Position numbers and translations under genes: made by a program. From the NCBI GenBank assembly GCA_017962415.1, contig JAGCVK010000074.1:1-63331 (forward strand): a DNA stretch of 63,331 nucleotides, in the 5' to 3' direction. A model generated the notes under the pieces. The model made no database searches. It saw nothing but the letters and a program-made list of their open reading frames with translations, and was not told where the DNA came from. The DNA comes from Treponema sp. (lineage in GTDB: Bacteria > Spirochaetota > Spirochaetia > Treponematales > Treponemataceae). Shown here one piece after another: positions 43,958 to 51,779 of this stretch (positions within the stretch are counted from its first letter, which is position 1; each line of letters opens with the position of its first letter).

Positions 43958-44009
43958 ATTTTAATCCAAATAAACAAATCTGTAAATTAGTACAGCAATT
44001 TGATATAAT
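43958..44009. promoter_or_regulatory. Divergent promoters sharing one -35 site
   Basis: Minus strand: TTTACA (43981-43986), 17 bp, TAAAAT (43958-43963), 6 bp, GTG 43951. Plus strand: TGTAAA (the same 43981-43986), 17 bp, TATAAT (44004-44009), 7 bp, ATG 44017. The whole intergenic region is 65 bp. The two polymerases would need the same six base pairs. Confidence 0.65.
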
Positions 44010-44016
44010 TATTTTT

Positions 44017-44892
44017 ATGAAATTGACATTTTTAGGAACCGGAACAAGTCATGGAGTTCCAGTTATCGCTTGTGATTGTGAAGTTTGCAAATCAAAAGAC
44101 CCGCGCGACAAAAGAACAAGAAGCGCAGCTTATATAGAAACAAATGATAATAAGTATATACTAATAGATATTGGCCCAGATTTTAGAGAACAGGCATTGC
44201 GAGAAAATATTCGCCAAATAGATGCAGTTCTTTTGACACATAGCCACGCAGATCATCTGCACGGAATAGATGATTTACGAAACTTTAGCTGCATAATGTC
44301 CAACAAACCAGATAATCCGCAAAATGAAAAATATGCGCGGCCGCCGATTCCCATTTACACAAACAAAGCAACCGCCCAAGACATAAAAAATCGCTTTTCA
44401 TACTTATTCAGCGCGCAAGCAGACGGCGGCGGTCATGCCAAAATCCAAATCTGCGACATCGCCGAATTCCAAAGTTTTCATATTGGCTCCGCAAAAATCA
44501 CCGAAATCCCAATACTGCACGGCAAACTCAAAACTTCAGGCTGGCTTCTCACAGAAAATCAAAAATCCGTAGCGTACCTCACAGACTGCAACGAGATACG
44601 CGAAACCTCTTTTGCTCACATAAAAAATTTGTGCGCTGGCGGCCGCCTTGTCCACCTCATAATCGACGGACTCCGCATAAAACCGCATTCCACCCACTTC
44701 AATTTCCAGCAAGCTCTCCAAGCGGCCGCCAACCTCAACGCCGAACACGTTTGGTTTACACATCTCACACATAATTCGTCGCATGAACAAACCCAAGCCT
44801 ACTTAGACGAACATCGCAAAGATTTTCCACAACTCGCTCAAACAAAAACAATCAGCCCAGCTTACGACGGCCTTGTTATAAATACAATATAG
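44017..44892 (+). CDS. MBL-fold metallo-hydrolase (PhnP-like)
   Basis: A 291-residue metallo-beta-lactamase-fold enzyme like PhnP/RNase-Z-type phosphodiesterases. MKLTFLGTGTSHGVPVIACDCEVCKS has the PhnP-style Cys pair; the metal motif is LLTHSHADHLHGIDDLR, then EIPILHGKLKTSGW (His), YLTDCNE (Asp) and WFTHLTHNSSH (His). The metal site is complete. PhnP hydrolyses cyclic phosphodiesters, but no phosphonate genes are nearby, so the substrate is open. No Shine-Dalgarno; TATAAT ends seven bases before the ATG. Confidence 0.9.
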   Translation: MKLTFLGTGTSHGVPVIACDCEVCKSKDPRDKRTRSAAYIETNDNKYILIDIGPDFREQALRENIRQIDAVLLTHSHADHLHGIDDLRNFSCIMSNKPDNPQNEKYARPPIPIYTNKATAQDIKNRFSYLFSAQADGGGHAKIQICDIAEFQSFHIGSAKITEIPILHGKLKTSGWLLTENQKSVAYLTDCNEIRETSFAHIKNLCAGGRLVHLIIDGLRIKPHSTHFNFQQALQAAANLNAEHVWFTHLTHNSSHEQTQAYLDEHRKDFPQLAQTKTISPAYDGLVINTI

Positions 44893-44930
44893 GCAGGCAA
44901 AACTTACATTTCTTTAATAATCTTCTTGTT

Positions 44931-44965
44931 AAAAAAAATAACCCCTCTGTCGAACCAGCGGGGTT
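44931..44965 (-). terminator. Terminator of rpmB
   Basis: AACCCC (44940-44945)/GGGGTT (44960-44965) with inner CTG/CAG pairs; on the minus strand it is followed by ATTTTTTTT. Confidence 0.88.
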
Positions 44966-44986
44966 TTCATGCACTCAAAACAAAAC

Positions 44987-45214
44987 TTAGTTCTGAGCAG
45001 CTTCAGTTGTCTTTGGAACGCGAACCTTCTTCTCAATAAAGCCACGGCTAAGACAGTTTGAACAAACTTTAAGAGTTCTTACTGTACCGTTAGGCAAAGT
45101 AGCTTTTACACTGTGAAGGTTAGGTCTCCATGTTCTGCGAGTATGGTTCATAGATTTACTAACTTTATTACCAGACATAACGCCTTTTCCGCAAACATCA
45201 CACATTCTTGACAT
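44987..45214 (-). CDS. rpmB: 50S ribosomal protein L28
   Basis: A 75-residue L28 of the large subunit. It opens MSRMCDVCGKGVMSGNKVSKS and continues NHTRRTWRPNLHSVKA and KVCSNCLSRGFIEKK. The two CxxC pairs indicate the zinc-binding (C+) form. It has a promoter at 45273-45301, a Shine-Dalgarno (AAGGA) and a terminator, so it is transcribed alone. Confidence 0.97.
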   Translation of the reverse strand: MSRMCDVCGKGVMSGNKVSKSMNHTRRTWRPNLHSVKATLPNGTVRTLKVCSNCLSRGFIEKKVRVPKTTEAAQN

Positions 45215-45272
45215 TTTCTTTATCCTTCCTTATATAAAACAGTTTTCCCACACAAATAACAATAGTTTAGAA

Positions 45273-45301
45273 AGAATATACAAAATCCATAAAAAAGTCA
45301 A
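45273..45301 (-). promoter_or_regulatory. Promoter of rpmB
   Basis: Minus-strand TTGACT (45296-45301), 17-bp spacer, TATTCT (45273-45278), giving a roughly 50-base leader before the ATG. Confidence 0.65.
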
Positions 45302-45331
45302 TTACCGAAAATTGAATTTATACAAATTCAT

Positions 45332-45365
45332 AAGGAGGGGGACGCAACAAGTTGCTTACCCCCTT
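45332..45365. repeat. GC-rich hairpin after the broken membrane-protein gene
   Basis: AAGGAGGGGGACGCAAC and GTTGCTTACCCCCTT pair around an inner GCAAC/GTTGC stem. It resembles the G-rich hairpin of repeat copy F and may be a reduced member of the family. It lacks a T-run on either strand. Confidence 0.5.
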
Positions 45366-45385
45366 AAAATCCCCAATCTAAACTT

Positions 45386-45989
45386 TTAATACCACTTAAT
45401 CCCTAATAAACCGTTGTGAACCATAACTGCTCCTTTATTATTATCAATAATTTCTTGCACAGGTTCAGAAAAATCAAAAACACAGTTTATAGCAGCAACC
45501 GCTGCTAAAGCAAAACCAAAGAAGAAAAAAGAATATACAAGCAAGGCAAAATAAGTATATCTTTCCTTAAACGAATACTCTCTCCGGCAGCAGATTAAGA
45601 ATAAAATCAAATATACTGCATAAAAAAGCGCAGCAAACTTCATAAATCTTCCCGTAGAAATTATCATATAATCTTCAAGCATTCGCCAGCCAAGTCCAAA
45701 CACCGGACAAATAGCCCCTAAACATACAGTCGGATAAATTGAGTTTCCTCTCTTATCAAAATGAATCCAGCCATCAGAATAATTAATAATTAAAAGCAGA
45801 ATAAACGGCAACAATCGTAAGAAAAACCGGTGTCATCATTACAAGGACAATTAAAGCCAGATATACAAATATATTTCTAATTCCATCTAAGGCTTCATAA
45901 ATTAAGAAACCAATTCCCAGCAGATAAAAAACACCAATTATCGCCATTGTAATAATGACGTACTTTTTCTTTGTGTTAAAAGTTCTCAT
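45386..45989 (-). pseudogene. Membrane-protein gene split by a 7-bp tandem duplication
   Basis: Two overlapping frames (45989-45783 and 45814-45386) together make one coherent membrane protein with four or five helices, unrecognised by name. They are split at AATAATTAATAATT (45778-45791), a perfect tandem 7-mer. Deleting one copy joins AFNY directly to SDGWIHFDKRG and gives a continuous 198-residue protein; the second part alone has no ATG (only TTG) and no Shine-Dalgarno. This is a recent frameshift or a reversible switch. It follows uvrB by one base, so it lies in the htrA-uvrB transcript. Confidence 0.8.
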
Positions 45990-45990
45990 A

Positions 45991-47988
45991 TCACTTTCCG
46001 TACTGCGCTTCGATATCCCGAATCTGGTCTCGAATGGCGGCGGCCTGCTCGTATTCCATTCGGTCGGCGCAGGCAGACATTTCGGCGGTAAGTGCTTTTA
46101 TAAGTTTGTGCCGGTCTTTTGGATTAAACAGATTTGCTTCTTTTTTGAGAACTTCAAGCTGCATTGTTGCATTTTCGTCTGCATTTTGTTTTTCGTGAAC
46201 AAGAATATCTTCTACGGCCTTTGAAATTGTTTTTGGCGTAATTCCGTGCTCTTTGTTGTAGGCTTCCTGAACTTCGCGGCGGTGCTTAGTTTCCTTAATA
46301 GCCGCTTCCATTGCAGGACTTTTGTGATCGGCGTACATTACAACCTTTCCTTCGGCATTGCGCGCAGCACGACCAATAATCTGAATCAGAGACGTTTCCG
46401 AACGCAAAAATCCGATTTTATCTGCATCAAGAATTGCAATAAAACTAACTTCCGGAAGGTCAATTCCCTCTCGCAAAAGGTTGATTCCAATAAGAACGTC
46501 AATTTCGCCGGTGCGAAGGCTCTTTAAAATTTCAACGCGCTCAAAAGTATCAATTTCCGAGTGAATATATTTTACCTTAAGTTTGAGTTCCGTAAGATAA
46601 TCCGTAAGATCTTCGGCCATTTTTTTAGTAAGCGTCAAAATCAAACTGCGCTCGTGCCGTTCAATTCGTTCGCGAACTTCTTTGTAAATATCTTCCATTT
46701 GGCCTTCACTCGGCCGAATCTCAATAATCGGATCCAAAAGTCCAGTTGGGCGAATCAGCTGCTCAACAACCTGCGAACTCTGTTTGATTTCTTCAGGGCG
46801 CGGCGTTGCAGTAACATAAATTATCTGATTCATCTTAGCGTCAAACTCAGATTTTTTTAAAGGCCGATTATCAAAAGCAGAAGGCAAACGGAAACCAAAA
46901 TCAATAAGATTCTGTTTGCGGCTTCGGTCACCTTCGTACATTGCGCCAATCTGCGGAACAGAAACATGCGCCTCATCAATCATACACAAAAAATCATCAG
47001 GAAAATAATGCAAAAGAGTTGCAGGCGGCTCACCGCGTGCGCGGCCGGAAATTGGCCCGGAATAATTTTCAATTCCCGGGCAAGTTCCCATTTCGCGAAG
47101 CATTTCAATATCATAAGTTGTGCGTGTTTTAAGACGTTCAGCTTCAAGCATTTTGCCGGCTGCGCGAAGTTCTTCTACCCGCTCATCAAGTTCAGTTTGA
47201 ATGCGATTTGTAGCTTCAATAAGTTTATCTTGAGGAACAACAAAGTGCTTTGCCGGATAAAAAACCGTTTCTTCAAGTTCGCCGGTAACAGAACGGTCAA
47301 GCACATTAAAGCGCTGAACGCGGACAACATCTTCCCAATCAAGCAAAATGCGATACGCTTCGTCAGTTTCCATATAAGGCGGAAACACTTCAATTACATC
47401 GCCTTTTATGCGAAAGTTTCCCCGCTCAAGCACATTGTCATTTCTGCTGTATTGCATAGAAATCAGTTTATTTGCAAACTTTTTAATATCAAGCGTTTGG
47501 CCAACTTCAACGTGCACGCGCATACCCTTGTAAACATCAGGCATACCCAAACCATAAATACAGCTGACAGTTGCAACAACAATAACGTCGCGCCGCTCCA
47601 TAAGGCTGTAAGTGGCAGCAAGTCGCATTTGGTCAATTTCGCGATTAATATCGCAGTCTTTTTCGATATAAAGGTCGCGCGCCGCTACATAAGCCTCAGG
47701 CTGATAATAATCATAATAAGAAACAAAATATTCAACAGCATTATTCGGAAAAAAGGATTTAAACTCGCGGTAAAGCTGAGCCGAAAGAGTTTTATTATGG
47801 CTGATAATCAAAGTTGGGCGCTGCACCTTTTCTATGATTTTTGCCATTGTAAAAGTTTTTCCAGAACCAGTAACACCCTTTAGCGTCTGAAACTTATCGC
47901 CGCGCAAAAATCCTTCAGAAAGTTTTTCAATAGCCTGTCCCTGATCTCCGCTAGGCTCAAAAGGCGAAACAACTTCAAATTTCTTCAT
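45991..47988 (-). CDS. uvrB: UvrABC excinuclease subunit B
   Basis: A 665-residue nucleotide-excision-repair helicase-like protein that verifies damage and recruits UvrC. Walker A is LKGVTGSGKTFTMA, the beta-hairpin region YYDYYQPEAYV, Walker B CMIDEAHVS, helicase motif VI IQIIGRAARN, and a C-terminal UVR domain that binds UvrC (EMSACADRMEYEQAAAIRDQI). Length is standard. It follows the HtrA gene by 15 bp and precedes the broken membrane-protein gene. Confidence 0.98.
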   Translation of the reverse strand: MKKFEVVSPFEPSGDQGQAIEKLSEGFLRGDKFQTLKGVTGSGKTFTMAKIIEKVQRPTLIISHNKTLSAQLYREFKSFFPNNAVEYFVSYYDYYQPEAYVAARDLYIEKDCDINREIDQMRLAATYSLMERRDVIVVATVSCIYGLGMPDVYKGMRVHVEVGQTLDIKKFANKLISMQYSRNDNVLERGNFRIKGDVIEVFPPYMETDEAYRILLDWEDVVRVQRFNVLDRSVTGELEETVFYPAKHFVVPQDKLIEATNRIQTELDERVEELRAAGKMLEAERLKTRTTYDIEMLREMGTCPGIENYSGPISGRARGEPPATLLHYFPDDFLCMIDEAHVSVPQIGAMYEGDRSRKQNLIDFGFRLPSAFDNRPLKKSEFDAKMNQIIYVTATPRPEEIKQSSQVVEQLIRPTGLLDPIIEIRPSEGQMEDIYKEVRERIERHERSLILTLTKKMAEDLTDYLTELKLKVKYIHSEIDTFERVEILKSLRTGEIDVLIGINLLREGIDLPEVSFIAILDADKIGFLRSETSLIQIIGRAARNAEGKVVMYADHKSPAMEAAIKETKHRREVQEAYNKEHGITPKTISKAVEDILVHEKQNADENATMQLEVLKKEANLFNPKDRHKLIKALTAEMSACADRMEYEQAAAIRDQIRDIEAQYGK

Positions 47989-48003
47989 AAATGCCGCGCC
48001 CTA

Positions 48004-49254
48004 TTAACTTTCAACAAGTTTGATTTTAAGCGTAATATTTTTTCGATTTCGGTAAACAGTAACAGTTACAACATCGCCGGCTTTCTTACTTTCCAAAGCA
48101 GAGTAATAATCAGCCAAAGTCGTAATAACAATATCATCAATTTGAGTAATTACATCGCCACCAATATAAATAATATCACGGCGCGAACCATAATAAGCAG
48201 CTTCAGAACCGCCTCTAAGGCCAGCGCTTTCAGAGTTACCGCCGCGCGCTACTTCAGAAACAAGAACACCAGTTGCAATATCAAGCCCAGAATACTGCGC
48301 AATTCGGCGGCTCATTTGAATTACAGTTGCGTCTAAAGTACCACGCTGAACCTTTCCGTATTTAATCAAATCAGCTACAACACGAATTGCAGTTTCAGAA
48401 GGAACCGCAAAGCCAACACCGGCCGAACTACCAGAGCTAGACTGAATCATCGTGTTAATACCAATCATTTTTCCAGAAGTATCAAGCAAAGGGCCGCCAG
48501 AGTTTCCAGGATTTATAGCCGCATCAGTTTGAATCATATTGCGGATAATACGATTATTAGAATTCTGAATAGGACGACCAAGACCAGAAACAATACCAGT
48601 TGTCATCGTTCGCTCAAGACCGAACGGGTTTCCAATTGCGATAACACGCTGGCCAACCTTAAGAGAAGCAGAAGCGCCAAAAGCAATAGTTTTCAATTCC
48701 ATTCCGCTAGGTGGAGTAAATTTAATAACAGCAAGGTCGCTGTCCAAATCAGTTCCAACAACAGTTGCTTCATATTGAGTTCCATCAAAAAGCGAAACAT
48801 AAATTTTCGAAGCATCTTGAATAACGTGAACGTTAGTCAAAATATAACCGCGCTTATCAATAATAGAACCACTTCCGCTTCCGCCGTCTTGAACATAAGG
48901 CTGCAAAAACCAGTCATAAGCCGTAACTTGAGTATTAATATTCACAACCGCTTCGTTACAAAGCGAATAAACATTAATATTTTGAACTTCAATTTGAGAA
49001 TATTGCGAGCCTGCATTTGCAACAGAAATCACGCCAGCAGGATTTTGTTCCAAAAAAGAAACCGAATCCGAAAAATCAGAATTAGTAGCAGAAGCATCAG
49101 AAATAGCCGCCGCAACACTTTCCCTTTGCGCCGATTCAGCCTTAGCAGCTTTTTTTCTGGAAACATTAATGCAAATGGCTGAAGTTAAAAGCACCGCAGC
49201 TGCCGTACATACAATAGAACACCATAAAATCTGATTACGAGAATAAAGTTTCAT
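48004..49254 (-). CDS. HtrA/DegP-family serine protease with one PDZ domain
   Basis: A 416-residue periplasmic protease. A single N-terminal membrane anchor (about 8-28) precedes the trypsin-like domain with catalytic His (LTNVHVIQDA), Asp (DSDLAVIKF) and Ser (NPGNSGGPLLD). One PDZ domain follows (about 320-416), the DegS-like architecture. It would degrade or sense misfolded envelope proteins. It lies near an ECF sigma system (53.5-54.8 kb) but not in its operon, so a regulated-proteolysis link is only a possibility. Confidence 0.94.
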   Translation of the reverse strand: MKLYSRNQILWCSIVCTAAAVLLTSAICINVSRKKAAKAESAQRESVAAAISDASATNSDFSDSVSFLEQNPAGVISVANAGSQYSQIEVQNINVYSLCNEAVVNINTQVTAYDWFLQPYVQDGGSGSGSIIDKRGYILTNVHVIQDASKIYVSLFDGTQYEATVVGTDLDSDLAVIKFTPPSGMELKTIAFGASASLKVGQRVIAIGNPFGLERTMTTGIVSGLGRPIQNSNNRIIRNMIQTDAAINPGNSGGPLLDTSGKMIGINTMIQSSSGSSAGVGFAVPSETAIRVVADLIKYGKVQRGTLDATVIQMSRRIAQYSGLDIATGVLVSEVARGGNSESAGLRGGSEAAYYGSRRDIIYIGGDVITQIDDIVITTLADYYSALESKKAGDVVTVTVYRNRKNITLKIKLVES

Positions 49255-49291
49255 ACCTATAATTTAATAAAATGTAATCAAATAAACAACC

Positions 49292-50077
49292 TCACATTCG
49301 TTCAGCAGCCTCATCAAAAACCGCATTTTCGCCAATAAATAACGATTTTTTATCAAGAATTTTGTTTTCCACAAAACTAAAGTACGATTCCCGGCTCACA
49401 ATCACATGGTCGAGCAATTCAATCCCCATAATTTCCGCAACCGCCAAAAGATTCCGGGTTACAACAATATCTTCTTGAGACGGATTACAGTTTCCCGAAG
49501 GGTGATTGTGGCTCACAATAATAGCCGCCGCATTTTCCTTCATCGCAACCGAAAAAATTTCGCGCGGATGAATTAAAGTGCGGTTTAACGTTCCCACAGT
49601 AATCACATGAATCTGAATAATTTCGTGACCGCCATTCAACGTTACAAGTAAAAAATGCTCCTTATCATTTACCGCATAATTTTGAATAAAAGGCACAATA
49701 TCTTCAGGTTTATGAATTGGCGCCCTAAGATGATTGCTTCGCCGCCGCCCAAGTTCCAAAGCCGCAGCAATAGCAAGCGCTTTACTTTGCCCAACACCGC
49801 GAAGTTTCAAAAGATTCCGCACAATCTCGCTCGAATCAGAATCATTAAGAACACCAACAATTTTTTCAGCCAAAACATCAACCGAAACAGCCTTAGAACC
49901 AGAGCCCAAAATCAACATCACAAGTTCTTCATCAAAAGGATACAAAAGCCCATGTTGCAAAGCCTTTTCCCGAACATCAAACTTAACCTTGCCAAAACCA
50001 GTTTTATAAACAGATTTTTTAGAGCCAGCACTGCGACAATTTTCACTTTCCGCACAATTTTTCTTTAATCTTTTCAT
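49292..50077 (-). CDS. radC: DNA repair protein RadC (JAMM-type MPN domain)
   Basis: A 261-residue RadC-family protein. A helix-hairpin-helix (LRGVGQSKALAIAAALELG) precedes the MPN domain with the JAMM metal motif VSHNHPSGNCNPSQED. Despite its name its biochemical role is unsettled. ATG 50077 (MKRLKKNC) is preferred over an upstream TTG at 50104. A basic 20-residue N-terminal extension precedes the usual RadC start. It is divergent from the glucosaminidase gene. Confidence 0.92.
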   Translation of the reverse strand: MKRLKKNCAESENCRSAGSKKSVYKTGFGKVKFDVREKALQHGLLYPFDEELVMLILGSGSKAVSVDVLAEKIVGVLNDSDSSEIVRNLLKLRGVGQSKALAIAAALELGRRRSNHLRAPIHKPEDIVPFIQNYAVNDKEHFLLVTLNGGHEIIQIHVITVGTLNRTLIHPREIFSVAMKENAAAIIVSHNHPSGNCNPSQEDIVVTRNLLAVAEIMGIELLDHVIVSRESYFSFVENKILDKKSLFIGENAVFDEAAERM

Positions 50078-50192
50078 AAAATCCCATATATATAATTGCC
50101 CCAATATTCCAAAACAGGAAAAGATTTTCCAAAAAACTTCAAAAAACTTTCAAAAATTCAAAAAAAAAATCAAAATTTCCGACAATAAAACT

Positions 50193-50798
50193 ATGAACAA
50201 CAAAAAACTAACAAAGCTAATAAAAATTTCAGCACTCGTTTTTGCAAGCGCATTAATTTTTTCGTGCAAATCCGTTCCACAACACAAAAAAACACTTTCC
50301 CGCCGCCTTTCCGCACAAGGAAAACTCAACGCAGCACAGCTTGCCCAATATTTTTTAGAAAAAAATCCGCAGGAAGACCGCGCGCACATACAAAAATTTG
50401 CACAATATTACATAGATGAAGCGGCCGCCGAAGGAATCAACTCCGATGTTGCATTTGCCCAAATGTGCCTCGAAACCGGCTACCTGCGCTTCGGCGGCCT
50501 CGTTAAACCCGATTTTTACAATTTTTGCGGACTTGGTGCAATGGACGCAGCTCACCCTGGCGAGCAATTTCCCACCGAGCAGCTTGGAGTACGCGCGCAC
50601 ATACAGCACCTTCACGCTTACGCAACAACACAGGAAGTAAAACTCAAAAACGAGCTGATTGACCCGCGCTACAATTGGGTTCACAAAACAAAATATGTAG
50701 AAGATATTTTTGGTCTTGCCGGAAACTGGGCTTCAGACCCAAATTATGGAAATAAATTAGACGTGATTCTTTTTAGAATGGAAGAAATAATTAATTAA
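50193..50798 (+). CDS. Glucosaminidase-domain lipoprotein
   Basis: A 201-residue lipoprotein; the signal ends at lipobox LIFSC (residue 26). The body is an N-acetylglucosaminidase (GH73/FlgJ-type) domain: DEAAAEGINSDVAFAQMCLETGYLRFGG includes the catalytic Glu, and NFCGLGAMD and VRAHIQHLHAYA follow. It cleaves peptidoglycan glycan strands in the periplasm. No Shine-Dalgarno is evident; ACAATAAAACT lies directly before the ATG. Repeat copy E fills the gap to the next, convergent gene. Confidence 0.9.
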   Translation: MNNKKLTKLIKISALVFASALIFSCKSVPQHKKTLSRRLSAQGKLNAAQLAQYFLEKNPQEDRAHIQKFAQYYIDEAAAEGINSDVAFAQMCLETGYLRFGGLVKPDFYNFCGLGAMDAAHPGEQFPTEQLGVRAHIQHLHAYATTQEVKLKNELIDPRYNWVHKTKYVEDIFGLAGNWASDPNYGNKLDVILFRMEEIIN

Positions 50799-50805
50799 GA
50801 TTTTT

Positions 50806-50940
50806 TGGCGGCTTCTTTCGCGACCTTACTTTCGTAAGGTCGCGAAAGCCGGCAGTTACGCGGCTACCCTACGGTCGGCCCCTTCCGCAAGCTTACGCTT
50901 GCTCCAGGTGGCCCGCTTCGCGGCCGCTCCATTGCCTAGC
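50806..50940. repeat. GC-rich modular intergenic repeat, copy E
   Basis: Between convergent genes. It opens with a 15-bp perfect stem (50815-50829/50834-50848, loop TTTC), followed by GCGGCTACCCTACGGTCGGCC (core-box variant), AGCTTACGCTTGCT and GGCCCGCTTCGCGGCC hairpins. As in copies A-D the stems are specific to this copy. Confidence 0.75.
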
Positions 50941-50951
50941 CGTTGTTCACA

Positions 50952-51653
50952 CTAAGCACCAATCGTAGTACCAAAATATTCTTTGTCTTCCAAAATAGCC
51001 TTAATGTTGGCAATATTTTTACCGCCGGCACAAATAACTTTCATACCAAGCTCGCTTGCCTTTTTAGAAGCAATCGGGTCAAACGGACAGTTTTTTCCAG
51101 GAGTCCACTCGTCGCCCACCATTTTACGAAAATCAGCCCAGCTGATTGTATCCAAAGGTTTTGCATCAGGATTTTTACGAGGGTCATCAGTATAAACTTT
51201 TTCAATATTGCTAAGATTTACAATAGTTTTTGCATCAAATTTTTCACCAAGATAAACAGCATCAGTATCTGTAGAAAATCCCGGTTTCCAGCCGCTTGCA
51301 ACTAAAACCTGGCCGTCAAACTTCAAATCTTCAACAGTAGGATTATAAACAACATCGTTTTTACAATAAGAACCAAAACAAGCCTTTAAAAGCTGCGCAT
51401 TAATTCTTGTTGCCATAATTCCAATCCAGTCTGCAGCATTTGCATCAAAAGAATCGCCAGTTTTTTCACAAACCTCTTTAAAACCATTCTGATATACACG
51501 CGCAGGAGCTCCACCGCCAGCAACCAGAATCAATCTGTTTTGCTTGTCGGAATCAAGCCATTTTTTACACATTGTTACAAACTCACTCAAAAAAGCGCTG
51601 TCTGGTTTATCTGGCGCAATAATCGAACCGCCTACAGATAAAATTTTTGTCAT
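50952..51653 (-). CDS. pyrH: UMP kinase, archaeal/spirochaete-type amino acid kinase fold
   Basis: A 233-residue kinase of the amino acid kinase superfamily, closest to archaeal-type UMP kinases (UMP to UDP). SVGGSIIAPD opens the ATP-binding site, LVAGGGAPARVYQ the UMP loop, SGWKPGFSTDTDAV the substrate loop with the conserved TDxxA, and YTDDPRKNPDAK the adenine-binding stretch. It differs from the usual bacterial PyrH, so specificity should be tested. A 7-bp hairpin (51686-51702) lies in its 5' leader. Confidence 0.82.
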   Translation of the reverse strand: MTKILSVGGSIIAPDKPDSAFLSEFVTMCKKWLDSDKQNRLILVAGGGAPARVYQNGFKEVCEKTGDSFDANAADWIGIMATRINAQLLKACFGSYCKNDVVYNPTVEDLKFDGQVLVASGWKPGFSTDTDAVYLGEKFDAKTIVNLSNIEKVYTDDPRKNPDAKPLDTISWADFRKMVGDEWTPGKNCPFDPIASKKASELGMKVICAGGKNIANIKAILEDKEYFGTTIGA

Positions 51654-51685
51654 ATATTTTAACCTCCGTTACGACTTAAACAGTC

Positions 51686-51702
51686 GGCAAGCACAGCTTG
51701 CC
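51686..51702 (-). repeat. Triloop hairpin in the pyrH leader
   Basis: GGCAAGC-ACA-GCTTGCC, a perfect 7-bp stem 33 bases upstream of the pyrH start on the minus strand. Confidence 0.55.
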
Positions 51703-51729
51703 TCTAAGACATTCTTTCGAAGCACCGTT

Positions 51730-51760
51730 AAAAAATGGCCGCTGTCGCAGCCCATTTTTT
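51730..51760 (-). terminator. Terminator after the transglutaminase-like gene
   Basis: AAAAAATGG (51730-51738)/CCATTTTTT (51752-51760) with inner GCTG/CAGC pairs. It has a T-run in either direction and marks the end of the cysS-sigma-anti-sigma-transglutaminase transcript. Confidence 0.85.
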
Positions 51761-51779
51761 ACAATTCTTCGATTTTAGC

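Noticed and set aside
46966..47883. Long open frame (305 codons) on the plus strand
   Set aside because: Entirely antisense to uvrB, with Asn/Ile/Lys-rich unnatural composition and no Shine-Dalgarno.
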